From: Nostoc sp. HK-01
Lineage (GTDB): Bacteria > Cyanobacteriota > Cyanobacteriia > Cyanobacteriales > Nostocaceae
NCBI GenBank assembly: GCA_003990705.1
Contig: AP018318.1
Coordinates: 4,839,501-4,903,500, forward strand
Reading direction: 5' to 3'
Length of the DNA stretch: 64,000 nt
The translations under genes and the position numbers were made by a program. The notes under the pieces were generated by a model. That model saw nothing but the letters and a program-made list of their open reading frames with translations, was not told where the DNA came from and made no database searches. Every line of letters begins with the position of its first letter. Within the stretch, counting starts at the first letter, position 1. This document shows positions 27,989 through 35,190 of the stretch, piece by piece.

Positions 27989-28014
27989 AGCCTTAGCGAC
28001 TGAAGTCGCAGGCT
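27989..28014. repeat. Dispersed hairpin repeat (GCGACTGAAGTCGC)
   Basis: AGCCT-TA-GCGACT-GA-AGTCGC-AGGCT folds into a near-perfect stem. Together with the adjacent AACCCGC hairpin it forms a compound repeat that I remember being common between genes in Nostocales. It sits in the 96-base gap between two convergent genes. Confidence 0.6.
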
Positions 28015-28015
28015 A

Positions 28016-28042
28016 AACAAACAAAACCCGCGTAGGCGGGTT
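28016..28042 (-). terminator. Intrinsic terminator for the pentapeptide-repeat gene
   Basis: The stem AACCCGC / GCGGGTT (28025-28031, 28036-28042) is followed on the minus strand by TTTTGTTTGTTT. It begins 21 bases past the stop of the gene at 28063-28677. Confidence 0.7.
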
Positions 28043-28062
28043 GAAAACTTTTAGCAAATACA

Positions 28063-28677
28063 TTAATTGATAATCATTATGTCAGGTTTATAAATTGTCC
28101 CTTCAGGCATAATTGTATCTCTGAGCTTGCTATAAATTATTTTTGTCTCCCAAAGATTAGCATTTAACAAATTTGCCTTAGTTAAATTAGTCCATGTCAA
28201 GTCTGCACCATTTAAATTAGCTTCAGTTAAATCAGCCTCCAATAAGATTGCACCACATATACTAGCTTCTTGGAGATTCGCTCTAACTAATTTAGCTTCA
28301 ATTAAAGATGATTCAATCAATTTGGCATAACTCAAGTCTGCTTCTGTGAAATCTGCACCACATAAAGAAGCTCCCCAAAAGTTACTATACCTACATTGCG
28401 ATCGCCATAAATAAGATCCACACAAATTGGCATAACTTAAATCAGTATGGCTCAAATTTGCTTGTGTTAAATCTGCTTCACTTAAATCTGTATCAGTCAA
28501 GATAGAACCTGATAAATTAGCACATTTTAAATTTGCTCCCCGAAAGTTAGCACCACTTAAATTTAATTCTTTTAACTCAATTCCCTGCAAATCACATCCA
28601 CTGAAATCCTGCTGCTGCCAACATTTTTCTGTAATTTGGCTAGAAATTAATTCCTGCACATCAGCAAAACTTCTCAT
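28063..28677 (-). CDS. Pentapeptide-repeat protein (possible FraF-like)
   Basis: The ATG at 28677 gives 204 residues and has GAGG eight bases upstream; an in-frame GTG at 28686 lies on top of that site and is less likely. Residues about 25-190 are tandem A(D/N)LXX pentapeptides (NLSGANFRGANLKCANLSGS and so on), which fold into a right-handed beta helix. There is no signal peptide. In Anabaena 7120 a pentapeptide protein, FraF, is encoded convergently just downstream of fraE and limits filament length. This gene has the same orientation and neighbourhood but is separated from fraE by the reductase and is somewhat longer than I recall for FraF. The family assignment is firm; the FraF link is a suggestion. 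A terminator follows. Confidence 0.88.
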   Translation of the reverse strand: MRSFADVQELISSQITEKCWQQQDFSGCDLQGIELKELNLSGANFRGANLKCANLSGSILTDTDLSEADLTQANLSHTDLSYANLCGSYLWRSQCRYSNFWGASLCGADFTEADLSYAKLIESSLIEAKLVRANLQEASICGAILLEADLTEANLNGADLTWTNLTKANLLNANLWETKIIYSKLRDTIMPEGTIYKPDIMIIN

Positions 28678-28875
28678 GGTACTCACCTCAGAGTGTCAAT
28701 AATTGCAAAGCTCAATTGTCAGAGGCACTGTATATCGAGATTACACCAATCCAGATAATTAGCTGAATAAGAAATTAATCATATTTGGAGAATTCACGCA
28801 AAATAGGCTCAAAATGTATTTTCCACAACAAAAAATACTGATCTATGTCAGGAAATATTAATAATATGCAGATAA

Positions 28876-28910
28876 AGATACCCGATTTATTGAAGGAGTC
28901 AGGTATCTTG
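28876..28910 (-). terminator. Weak terminator-like hairpin after the ABC permease
   Basis: AGATACC / GGTATCT arms around a 19-base loop lie 20 to 54 bases past the permease stop, followed on the minus strand by a short TTTATC. The long loop and weak tail make it tentative. Confidence 0.4.
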
Positions 28911-28929
28911 TTAACACTCATAAAAATAA

Positions 28930-29814
28930 TTATTCTTCCCCCCAAGTCTGTAACTGAAAATATACAAAAACTAAAGTTACCGCTAACAAAACTGTAGCCG
29001 CCGCCGCCGCATAACCAAAATCAAATTGTCCAAAAGCTTCTTGATAAATGTAGTAAACCAATAAATTAGTAGAATTCAAAGGGCCGCCACCAGTAATCAC
29101 GTAAACTTGCTCAAAACTGCGTAATGTAAAAATTGCTGTGGTGACTGTAGCGAAAATTAAAGTAGGTCGTAATCCTGGTAAGGTAACATACCAAAATTGT
29201 TGCCAAGCATTTGCACCATCTAATTCGGCTGCTTCATAGCGACTGGGGGGAATTGCTTGCAACCCGGCTAAAAAGACAACCATATTAAAGCCTAATTGTT
29301 TCCAAATGCTCAAAATAATTAAAACAGGCATTGCCCAAAAAGTATCCCCTAGCCAAGGAATGGGTGCAATACCAAATAAATGTAAAAATGCGTTGACAGG
29401 GCCAGTAGTTTGAAACAGCCAGCGAAATCCTAAACCAGCCGCTACTAGAGAAATGATGGAGGGTAAAAAATAAGCACTTCTTAACATTCCGCGCAAAGCT
29501 AGAGAACGATTTAATAACACAGCCAATCCTAAAGGAATAATTAAGCTGGGGATGACAGTAGCGAGGGTAAAATAAATTGTGTTACCCAGAACTTGCCAAA
29601 AATCTGGGGTAAGTAGTAAACGCCAGTAGTTTTTTAAGCCTACCCAATAAGTACCTGTGGATGTAAAACTACCAGCCGTGAAACTGAGATAAAACAAATA
29701 GGCGATCGGCCAAATTACAAAGATACCTAATAAAATTAATGCAGGCGCAAGAAAAGTCCAAGCGGCAAATGTATCATTATCTAACCACGATTTATTACTA
29801 TAGATTTTTGGCAT
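28930..29814 (-). CDS. Sugar-type ABC transporter permease (MalF/UgpA-like), orphan
   Basis: A 294-residue permease with six membrane helices (first at about 16-45). The EAA loop EAAELDGANAWQQFWYVTLPGL (about 205-226, split here as EAAELDGANAW then QQFWYVTLP) is the contact site for the ATPase and marks the carbohydrate-uptake (CUT1) group. Usual systems have a binding protein, two permeases and an ATPase in a row. None of these partners is next to this gene, so they must be encoded elsewhere. Substrate cannot be told. The gene is divergent from purN with only 25 bases between the starts, so their promoters overlap. Confidence 0.9.
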   Translation of the reverse strand: MPKIYSNKSWLDNDTFAAWTFLAPALILLGIFVIWPIAYLFYLSFTAGSFTSTGTYWVGLKNYWRLLLTPDFWQVLGNTIYFTLATVIPSLIIPLGLAVLLNRSLALRGMLRSAYFLPSIISLVAAGLGFRWLFQTTGPVNAFLHLFGIAPIPWLGDTFWAMPVLIILSIWKQLGFNMVVFLAGLQAIPPSRYEAAELDGANAWQQFWYVTLPGLRPTLIFATVTTAIFTLRSFEQVYVITGGGPLNSTNLLVYYIYQEAFGQFDFGYAAAAATVLLAVTLVFVYFQLQTWGEE

Positions 29815-29839
29815 CTATTAATTTTCCCTTGTTGCTGTT

Positions 29840-30505
29840 ATGACCTTTCGCCCCGATTCTACCTTTAGCTTGGTTTCTCCCGTTATTAGCGATCGCCTAT
29901 CATCTAGTGAGACTCCTATCAAACTAGGTATTCTGGCTTCGGGGAATGGTAGCAATTTTGCAGCAGTTGCCCAAGCTATTGAAAATGGGCAAATTAATGC
30001 CCAAATTCCAGTTCTAATTTACAATAATCCAGGTGCGAAAGCAGCAAGTCGAGCCGCTAATCTTGGTATAGAAACTGTTTTATTAAATCACCGCGAATAT
30101 AAAAATCGAGAAACTTTAGATCAACAGATTGTCCAGACTTTGCGCCAGCATGATGTTGATTTAGTGATTTTAGCTGGTTGGATGCGACTGGTAACATCTG
30201 TATTAATTGATGCTTTTCCTCAAAGAATTATTAATATTCATCCTAGTTTGTTACCGAGTTTTAAAGGACTTCACGCTGTGGAACAAGCGTTGCAAGCAAA
30301 GGTAACAATTACTGGTTGTACAGTGCATTTAGTTTGTTTAGAAGTGGACAGCGGCCCGATATTAATTCAAGCTGCTGTGCCAGTTTTACCAGAGGATACG
30401 CCAGAAACCCTCCACGCCCGGATTCAAATTCAAGAACATCGAATCTTACCACAGGGAATTGCGATCGCTGCTAGTCAACTCCAAACCGCACTCACACCTT
30501 TATAG
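29840..30505 (+). CDS. purN: Phosphoribosylglycinamide formyltransferase PurN
   Basis: A 221-residue enzyme of purine synthesis; it transfers formyl from 10-formyl-tetrahydrofolate to GAR. The core begins at about 28 with LGILASGNGSNFAA. The catalytic cluster is present: the Asn-x-His of INIHPSLLPSFKG, with the conserved Asp in EVDSGPIL. The first 27 residues are an extra, poorly conserved N-terminus containing a HIP1-encoded stretch, so an internal start cannot be ruled out. Divergent from the ABC permease with overlapping promoters. No other purine genes are adjacent, as is usual in cyanobacteria. Confidence 0.96.
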   Translation: MTFRPDSTFSLVSPVISDRLSSSETPIKLGILASGNGSNFAAVAQAIENGQINAQIPVLIYNNPGAKAASRAANLGIETVLLNHREYKNRETLDQQIVQTLRQHDVDLVILAGWMRLVTSVLIDAFPQRIINIHPSLLPSFKGLHAVEQALQAKVTITGCTVHLVCLEVDSGPILIQAAVPVLPEDTPETLHARIQIQEHRILPQGIAIAASQLQTALTPL

Positions 30506-30647
30506 GATGGGCAGAAATGTTACCTATGATTACATAATGGCTCTCGGCATCAAATGTTGAGAGACAATTATAGATATAGGCAACAAGCTTCTCAATAAAA
30601 TTCATCGCCTCAAGTAACTTTGCCAGGATAGCAAATGGAGGTGTCCT

Positions 30648-30761
30648 ATGTTTAGCGATTTTCCACTTTCTGACCCTACAACATACCTAATTGTCAAATT
30701 TATCGTTTTGATGTTGGCACTAATCCTTTTGATGGTAGTGTCTGCGGCTCCAGTCGTGTAG
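30648..30761 (+). CDS. 37-residue single-pass membrane protein, unknown
   Basis: A short ORF with an excellent ribosome site: GGAGGTG (30638-30644) lies three to four bases before the ATG. The product MFSDFPLSDPTTYLIVKFIV plus LMLALILLMVVSAAPVV has a polar 12-residue start and one hydrophobic helix (about 14-34), ending in a short loop. It resembles the very small subunits of membrane complexes in cyanobacteria, but I do not recognise it. It lies 142 bases after purN and 61 bases before the exported protein at 30823, all on the same strand. The combination of strong ribosome site and clean helix makes it likely real. Confidence 0.62.
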   Translation: MFSDFPLSDPTTYLIVKFIVLMLALILLMVVSAAPVV

Positions 30762-30822
30762 ACATGAGTTAATTTAAATATTGCTTTAAACGCTAGTTTC
30801 CCAGAAATATAGCGGTGGGATT

Positions 30823-31380
30823 ATGCTAAACATCAGCAAGTTCTTACCAATAGGTGTTGTTTGTGTCACCCTATTAGCAAGTTCACTGATTTCTGGTAAA
30901 TTTATTTTTGCCCAAAACCTTAGCCTCGCTCACCAACCAGTCAATATTGCCAGTTTAGTCAACGGTCGCTATCAATTTTGTAGTCAACCCGATCCTCAAG
31001 ATTGGCAAGATGGCGCAGGAGTTTGTTTTAATTTCACTAAAAATAAAAACCAAGTGAATGGCTATTATGGCTATCTGCACTCTGATCAATTTATCTGTAT
31101 TCGTGGGATATTAGAGGGCAATCGGATTAATGGCGAAGGTCTAAGTATAGTGTGGGATATTCTGCCGAAAAATACACCTGATGCTGCTGAATTTAACTGG
31201 GATTCAGAAAAACATTTAACACTTAGTCAGGCAAATATCCTCAATACCGTCAATGTTGACGAGGATAGTGCTAATTGGATTTTGTACCGCAAAGCTTCAC
31301 TAAATCTTGAGGGATTTTACCAATACAATCGCCCTCGTATGACACCAGTATCTCAATTGTGTCAGTGGAGTATTAAGTAG
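30823..31380 (+). CDS. Exported protein of unknown function
   Basis: A 185-residue protein with a signal peptide (hydrophobic 8-24, cleavage probably after FAQ near 31). The mature part has four cysteines (in QFCSQP, GVCFNF, FICIRG and LCQWS) that could form two disulfides, and a Gly/Tyr/Asn-rich core (YGYLHSDQFICIRGILEGNRINGEGLSIVWDI) suggesting a small beta barrel. It resembles short exported proteins annotated only as hypothetical in cyanobacteria. No catalytic motif is visible. It follows the 37-residue membrane protein and may share its transcript. Confidence 0.78.
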   Translation: MLNISKFLPIGVVCVTLLASSLISGKFIFAQNLSLAHQPVNIASLVNGRYQFCSQPDPQDWQDGAGVCFNFTKNKNQVNGYYGYLHSDQFICIRGILEGNRINGEGLSIVWDILPKNTPDAAEFNWDSEKHLTLSQANILNTVNVDEDSANWILYRKASLNLEGFYQYNRPRMTPVSQLCQWSIK

Positions 31381-31387
31381 CAATTAA

Positions 31388-31543
31388 TTAACTGGCATGT
31401 TCCCAGTCACTGAGTGACTCATGTTCTTGCTTGATTTTTTTGGTTTTGCGAAATGGAACTTTGGGAGAACCAATATCCGTACGCGAAAAAGACTGCTTTT
31501 TCTGCTTAGTAGATTTTTGATTTTCTGTAGTTAAGGTAGTCAT
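31388..31543 (-). CDS. 51-residue basic, hydrophilic protein, unknown
   Basis: An unbroken frame from ATG 31541-31543. The product starts MTTLTTENQKSTKQKKQ and continues SFSRTDIGSPKVPFRKTKKI, ending QEHESLSDWEHAS. It is lysine-rich with an acidic tail and probably disordered. No strong ribosome site is seen (only GGAA about ten bases upstream). It converges on the exported protein gene, with seven bases between stops. Codon choice looks natural and the sequence is not low complexity, but the case is weaker than for the two tiny membrane proteins. Confidence 0.48.
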   Translation of the reverse strand: MTTLTTENQKSTKQKKQSFSRTDIGSPKVPFRKTKKIKQEHESLSDWEHAS

Positions 31544-31736
31544 TGATGATTATTTCCGAAAAACTCAGGACTACTTTAAATCATCAATTTCAAAACAGCA
31601 AATTTCTGAAGAAGTATTATTTAATTGATTTAAGCGATCGCACGGTATAAAAATAGTCTACGACTACAAACATTTTGGTATACCTTTGGCTGAGATCATC
31701 TCAATAAACTACTAAGTAGGAGTATACCGGGGTATT

Positions 31737-32999
31737 TTAGATGGGAATGGATATCGCAAACTCAGTGCCGATACCTGGCTGAGAATGAACTTCCATTGTG
31801 CCATTGTGTTTTTCTACAACAATTTGATGGGCTATGGATAAGCCAAGTCCAGTACCTTTACCCACAGGTTTTGTTGTAAATAACGGTTCAAATAAGCGTT
31901 GCTTGAGTCGTTCAGGAATACCAATTCCATTGTCAGCAATTTGAATGACCACCATTTGTTGAGAATTGACATCTGTTGTAATGTGAATTTGGGGAATGCG
32001 ATCGCACATTTTGCCTTGGATAATCGCTTCATCAAGAGCGTCAATGGCGTTAGCCAGAAGATTCATAAATACTTGATTCATCTGTCCCACATAGCAATTG
32101 ACACGGGGTAATTTGCCATAACACCGCATAACTTCAATGCCTGGGTGATCGCCATTGGCTTTTAGGCGGTGTTGTAAAATCATCAGCGTACTATCTATAC
32201 CTAAATGCAAGTCAGCCGCTAATTTGGTATCACTATCCGAGCGCGAAAAGCTGCGGAGTGAAGTCGAAAGGTGCTGAATCCGTTCAGAGCCTACCTGGAG
32301 TGAACTTAAAATTTTGACAATATCTTCCAGAACAAATTTCAGATCCAGGTTTCTAATAAAATTAGTAATTTTGGCTGGTGGGGTGGGATACGCTTGTTCA
32401 TAAAGTTGGATAAGCTCGGTAATTGCGTCAAAGTATTCTTGTAAAGGTGGGATATTGTTGGTGATAAAACTGATAGGATTGTTCATCTCATGGGCAATAC
32501 CGGCGATTAACTCGCCTAAAGTTGAGAGTTTTTCTTGTTGTACCAGTTGTACTTGCGCTTTTTGCAACGCATCGGTGCGATCGCGCACTTGTTTTTCTAA
32601 AGATTGAGTCAATTGCTGGAGTTGTAAATGTACGCGCACTCTAGCAACTACCTCCTCTTGGGCAAAGGGTTTAGGGATATAATCTACAGCACCAAGAGAA
32701 AATCCTTTGATTTTGCTTTCTGTATCAGTTAAAGCTGTGGTGAAAATAATCGGAACATTTTGCGTCACAGAATTAGCTTTCAGGCGGCGACAAGTTTCAA
32801 ATCCGTCAATACCCGGCATTTGTACGTCAAGTAAAATCAATTCTGGTTGATTGCGTTCGGCTTGGGCGATCGCACTTGCGCCATCGACTGCTACTCGAAA
32901 ACGCCAACCCTCACTAGCCAGCGCTGCTGACAAGATAGATAAATTAGTCGGATTATCATCGACAATCAAAATAAATCCGTTAGTTGAAACCTTATTCAT
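31737..32999 (-). CDS. Hybrid REC-histidine kinase
   Basis: A 420-residue protein: receiver (8-125; LILLDVQMPGIDG, KPFAQEE), a coiled coil (about 128-160, QLTQSLEKQVRDRTDALQKA), HisKA of the GIAHEMNNPISFI type, and HATPase with NAIDALDEAI, DNGIGI and GTGLGLSIAH. This kinase class (AHEMNNP) often receives signal through the coiled coil from its receiver. It starts 31 bases after the ethylene-receptor-like kinase on the same strand, so the two are almost certainly one operon and probably one relay: the membrane kinase first, then this one. A HIP1 sequence lies within the gene. Confidence 0.92.
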   Translation of the reverse strand: MNKVSTNGFILIVDDNPTNLSILSAALASEGWRFRVAVDGASAIAQAERNQPELILLDVQMPGIDGFETCRRLKANSVTQNVPIIFTTALTDTESKIKGFSLGAVDYIPKPFAQEEVVARVRVHLQLQQLTQSLEKQVRDRTDALQKAQVQLVQQEKLSTLGELIAGIAHEMNNPISFITNNIPPLQEYFDAITELIQLYEQAYPTPPAKITNFIRNLDLKFVLEDIVKILSSLQVGSERIQHLSTSLRSFSRSDSDTKLAADLHLGIDSTLMILQHRLKANGDHPGIEVMRCYGKLPRVNCYVGQMNQVFMNLLANAIDALDEAIIQGKMCDRIPQIHITTDVNSQQMVVIQIADNGIGIPERLKQRLFEPLFTTKPVGKGTGLGLSIAHQIVVEKHNGTMEVHSQPGIGTEFAISIPI

Positions 33000-33030
33000 G
33001 ATGCAATTTAAAAATCAAATTTAGGCTGAA

Positions 33031-34920
33031 TTAATTAATTTGTTGTTGAATAAAAGTTTCCAAACGTTTAAGTTGGAAATTGCTGGCTAATTGAATAATT
33101 TGCCTAGTAAAAGTGCTGAATTTATGATTGGAGTCCGCAAGTTGTTCAGCTATTTCTAAAATTTTTTGAATATCTCCGTCTTGTGCCAGTTCTAAAAATT
33201 GTTGTAAAACTTCTTTAGCAGGCAGAACTACATCAACTAAAGTATCTGAATTATCTACATTAGGTTTGTTAATAGAATTTTTTTGATTGTCATATAACCA
33301 TTCCAGATGCAAAAATTGCCGTAGTAGTTCCAGAAGTGTTTCAGCTTCTATCGGCTTGGGCAGAAAAGCATTAGCACCCATATCAATACTTTTATATTCA
33401 TCAATTGCAAACACACTGGCAGAAGAAGCAATCACAGGTATCTTTTCAGATTGAGTCGATTGGCGTAAACTTTTAATAAACTCAAATCCATCCATCACAG
33501 GCATTACCAAGTCAGTGATAATTAAGTCTGGTTTGTAGGCATTTACCTGTTCCCATCCTTCTTGACCATGACTCGCTTCTATGACAGTAAACCCTACGGG
33601 TTCCAATAAATTGACAATTACCGAGCGATTTTCCCATTTATCATCAACAATTAATATGGTGCGTTTTTGCCCTTGATAACCAATAATTGTGCCTCGCTCA
33701 AATCTTCTCGAAACCTTTGCCCAGTCTTTAGATTCTGGTACTTCCACCTCAAACCAGAAGGTGCTACCTTTGCCAAACTCACTTTTTACTTGAATTTGAC
33801 TATCCATCAACGAAATAATTTTTTGGCTAATAGCTAATCCTAAACCTGTACCTTCAGTTTGTCGCTTTTGACTTCCTACTTGTTCAAAGGGAAGAAAAAT
33901 TTTCTCAAGTTGTTCAGGAGTCATACCAGTGCCTGTATCTATAACTTCAAAGCGAAGTTTATAGATGGTTTGTCCCTTGTGATTAATTGCTTGGTTAGTG
34001 ACTTGAATATTAAAGCTGACAGTGCCTTGAGAAGTGAATTTAATAGCATTGCCAAGTAAATTAATTAATACTTGCCGTAAGCGTTTTTCATCAGCACGAA
34101 TCCCGGTTGGTAAATCGGGGTCTAGTTGCAGATGAAAACCAATCACTTTTTGTTCAGCGCGGATGCGACAAATTTCACTTACACTGTCTAAAAATGCAGG
34201 TAAGTAAAAATCAATCGGATTCAATTCCAGTTTTCGCGCTTCAATTTTGGACAGATCTAAAATATCGTTAATGAGAGTTAATAAATGAGAACCACATTGA
34301 TAAATAATGCCGATGCCTTTACTGCCTTTTTCGCTTAAAGGTTCGGTGCGTTGCAGGATTTGTGCATAGCCAAGAATCCCATTAAGCGGGGTACGTAATT
34401 CATGGCTCATATTGGCAAGAAATTCACTTTTGGCTTGGCTAGAGTCTTTAGCCACTTCTTCAGCTAAACGTAGCTCTGTTTCGATGCGTTTACGCTGGAC
34501 AATCTCAGTTAAAAGCACTCTATTAACAGCTTCTAACTGAGCAGGACTGGGTATTGTGAGAGCGTGAGGGATGAGAACAAGTAAGGCAAATGCTGTATAT
34601 ATGGAAATAATTGCCGTGAACGCTTTTAAAGCACCGGAAATCCAGTAATCGGGGTGCCAAAGCGTCCAAATTTCCATCAAGTGTCCAGTCCCGCAGGCCA
34701 GGATAAACGCCCCAAATAACAGAAAAACTCCATTAAAAGGAACATCTTTGCGTTGAGAAATAAAGTAAATCAGTAACAAAGGAATAGAATAATAGGCAAG
34801 AGCGATCGTGCCGTCAGCAATAATGTGGAGCCACACTAATTCTGGTTTCCAGAGATAACAATGCCCATGAGGAATAAAAGCGGTTGAGTAGAAAAAATAG
34901 TTAAAAAATGCCAAAACCAT
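33031..34920 (-). CDS. Ethylene-receptor-like membrane hybrid histidine kinase
   Basis: A 629-residue protein. The first 125 residues contain three membrane helices with the ethylene-binding signature. D36 ([16 protein letters not shown]), C76 and H80 ([17 protein letters not shown]) correspond to D25, C65 and H69 of plant ETR1, each offset by exactly 11. C65 and H69 hold the copper that binds ethylene. A short coiled coil leads to HisKA ([18 protein letters not shown]), HATPase (GTGLGLAIS) and a receiver (about 425-545; [13 protein letters not shown]). A helical C-terminus (about 560-629) follows. The domain is known in cyanobacteria, e.g. SynEtr1 of Synechocystis, which links ethylene to phototaxis. 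Unlike SynEtr1, no bilin GAF is present. It heads an operon with 31737-32999. Confidence 0.93.
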   Translation of the reverse strand: MVLAFFNYFFYSTAFIPHGHCYLWKPELVWLHIIADGTIALAYYSIPLLLIYFISQRKDVPFNGVFLLFGAFILACGTGHLMEIWTLWHPDYWISGALKAFTAIISIYTAFALLVLIPHALTIPSPAQLEAVNRVLLTEIVQRKRIETELRLAEEVAKDSSQAKSEFLANMSHELRTPLNGILGYAQILQRTEPLSEKGSKGIGIIYQCGSHLLTLINDILDLSKIEARKLELNPIDFYLPAFLDSVSEICRIRAEQKVIGFHLQLDPDLPTGIRADEKRLRQVLINLLGNAIKFTSQGTVSFNIQVTNQAINHKGQTIYKLRFEVIDTGTGMTPEQLEKIFLPFEQVGSQKRQTEGTGLGLAISQKIISLMDSQIQVKSEFGKGSTFWFEVEVPESKDWAKVSRRFERGTIIGYQGQKRTILIVDDKWENRSVIVNLLEPVGFTVIEASHGQEGWEQVNAYKPDLIITDLVMPVMDGFEFIKSLRQSTQSEKIPVIASSASVFAIDEYKSIDMGANAFLPKPIEAETLLELLRQFLHLEWLYDNQKNSINKPNVDNSDTLVDVVLPAKEVLQQFLELAQDGDIQKILEIAEQLADSNHKFSTFTRQIIQLASNFQLKRLETFIQQQIN

Positions 34921-35190
34921 GCCGTGGCTCGCTGGATTTGTAGTTGACTGTGCAACCTTATTATTCCCAAATTGTTACGAAAGCTGAACTTACATTTCCA
35001 AATAATCTGTCTAATTTATTACTTACCTTCGTTAATATAACTTGTAGCTACACAGCCAAAATCCATCTAAGCAGGTTCAAAAACTTTAATTTTCTTGTGC
35101 GTATACTTAAGTAAATTTAGTATAGATAATAGCGAATTTTTTATATCAATACTGTTCAAAATAATCGTCTAGTATGACTAAACGCTACAT

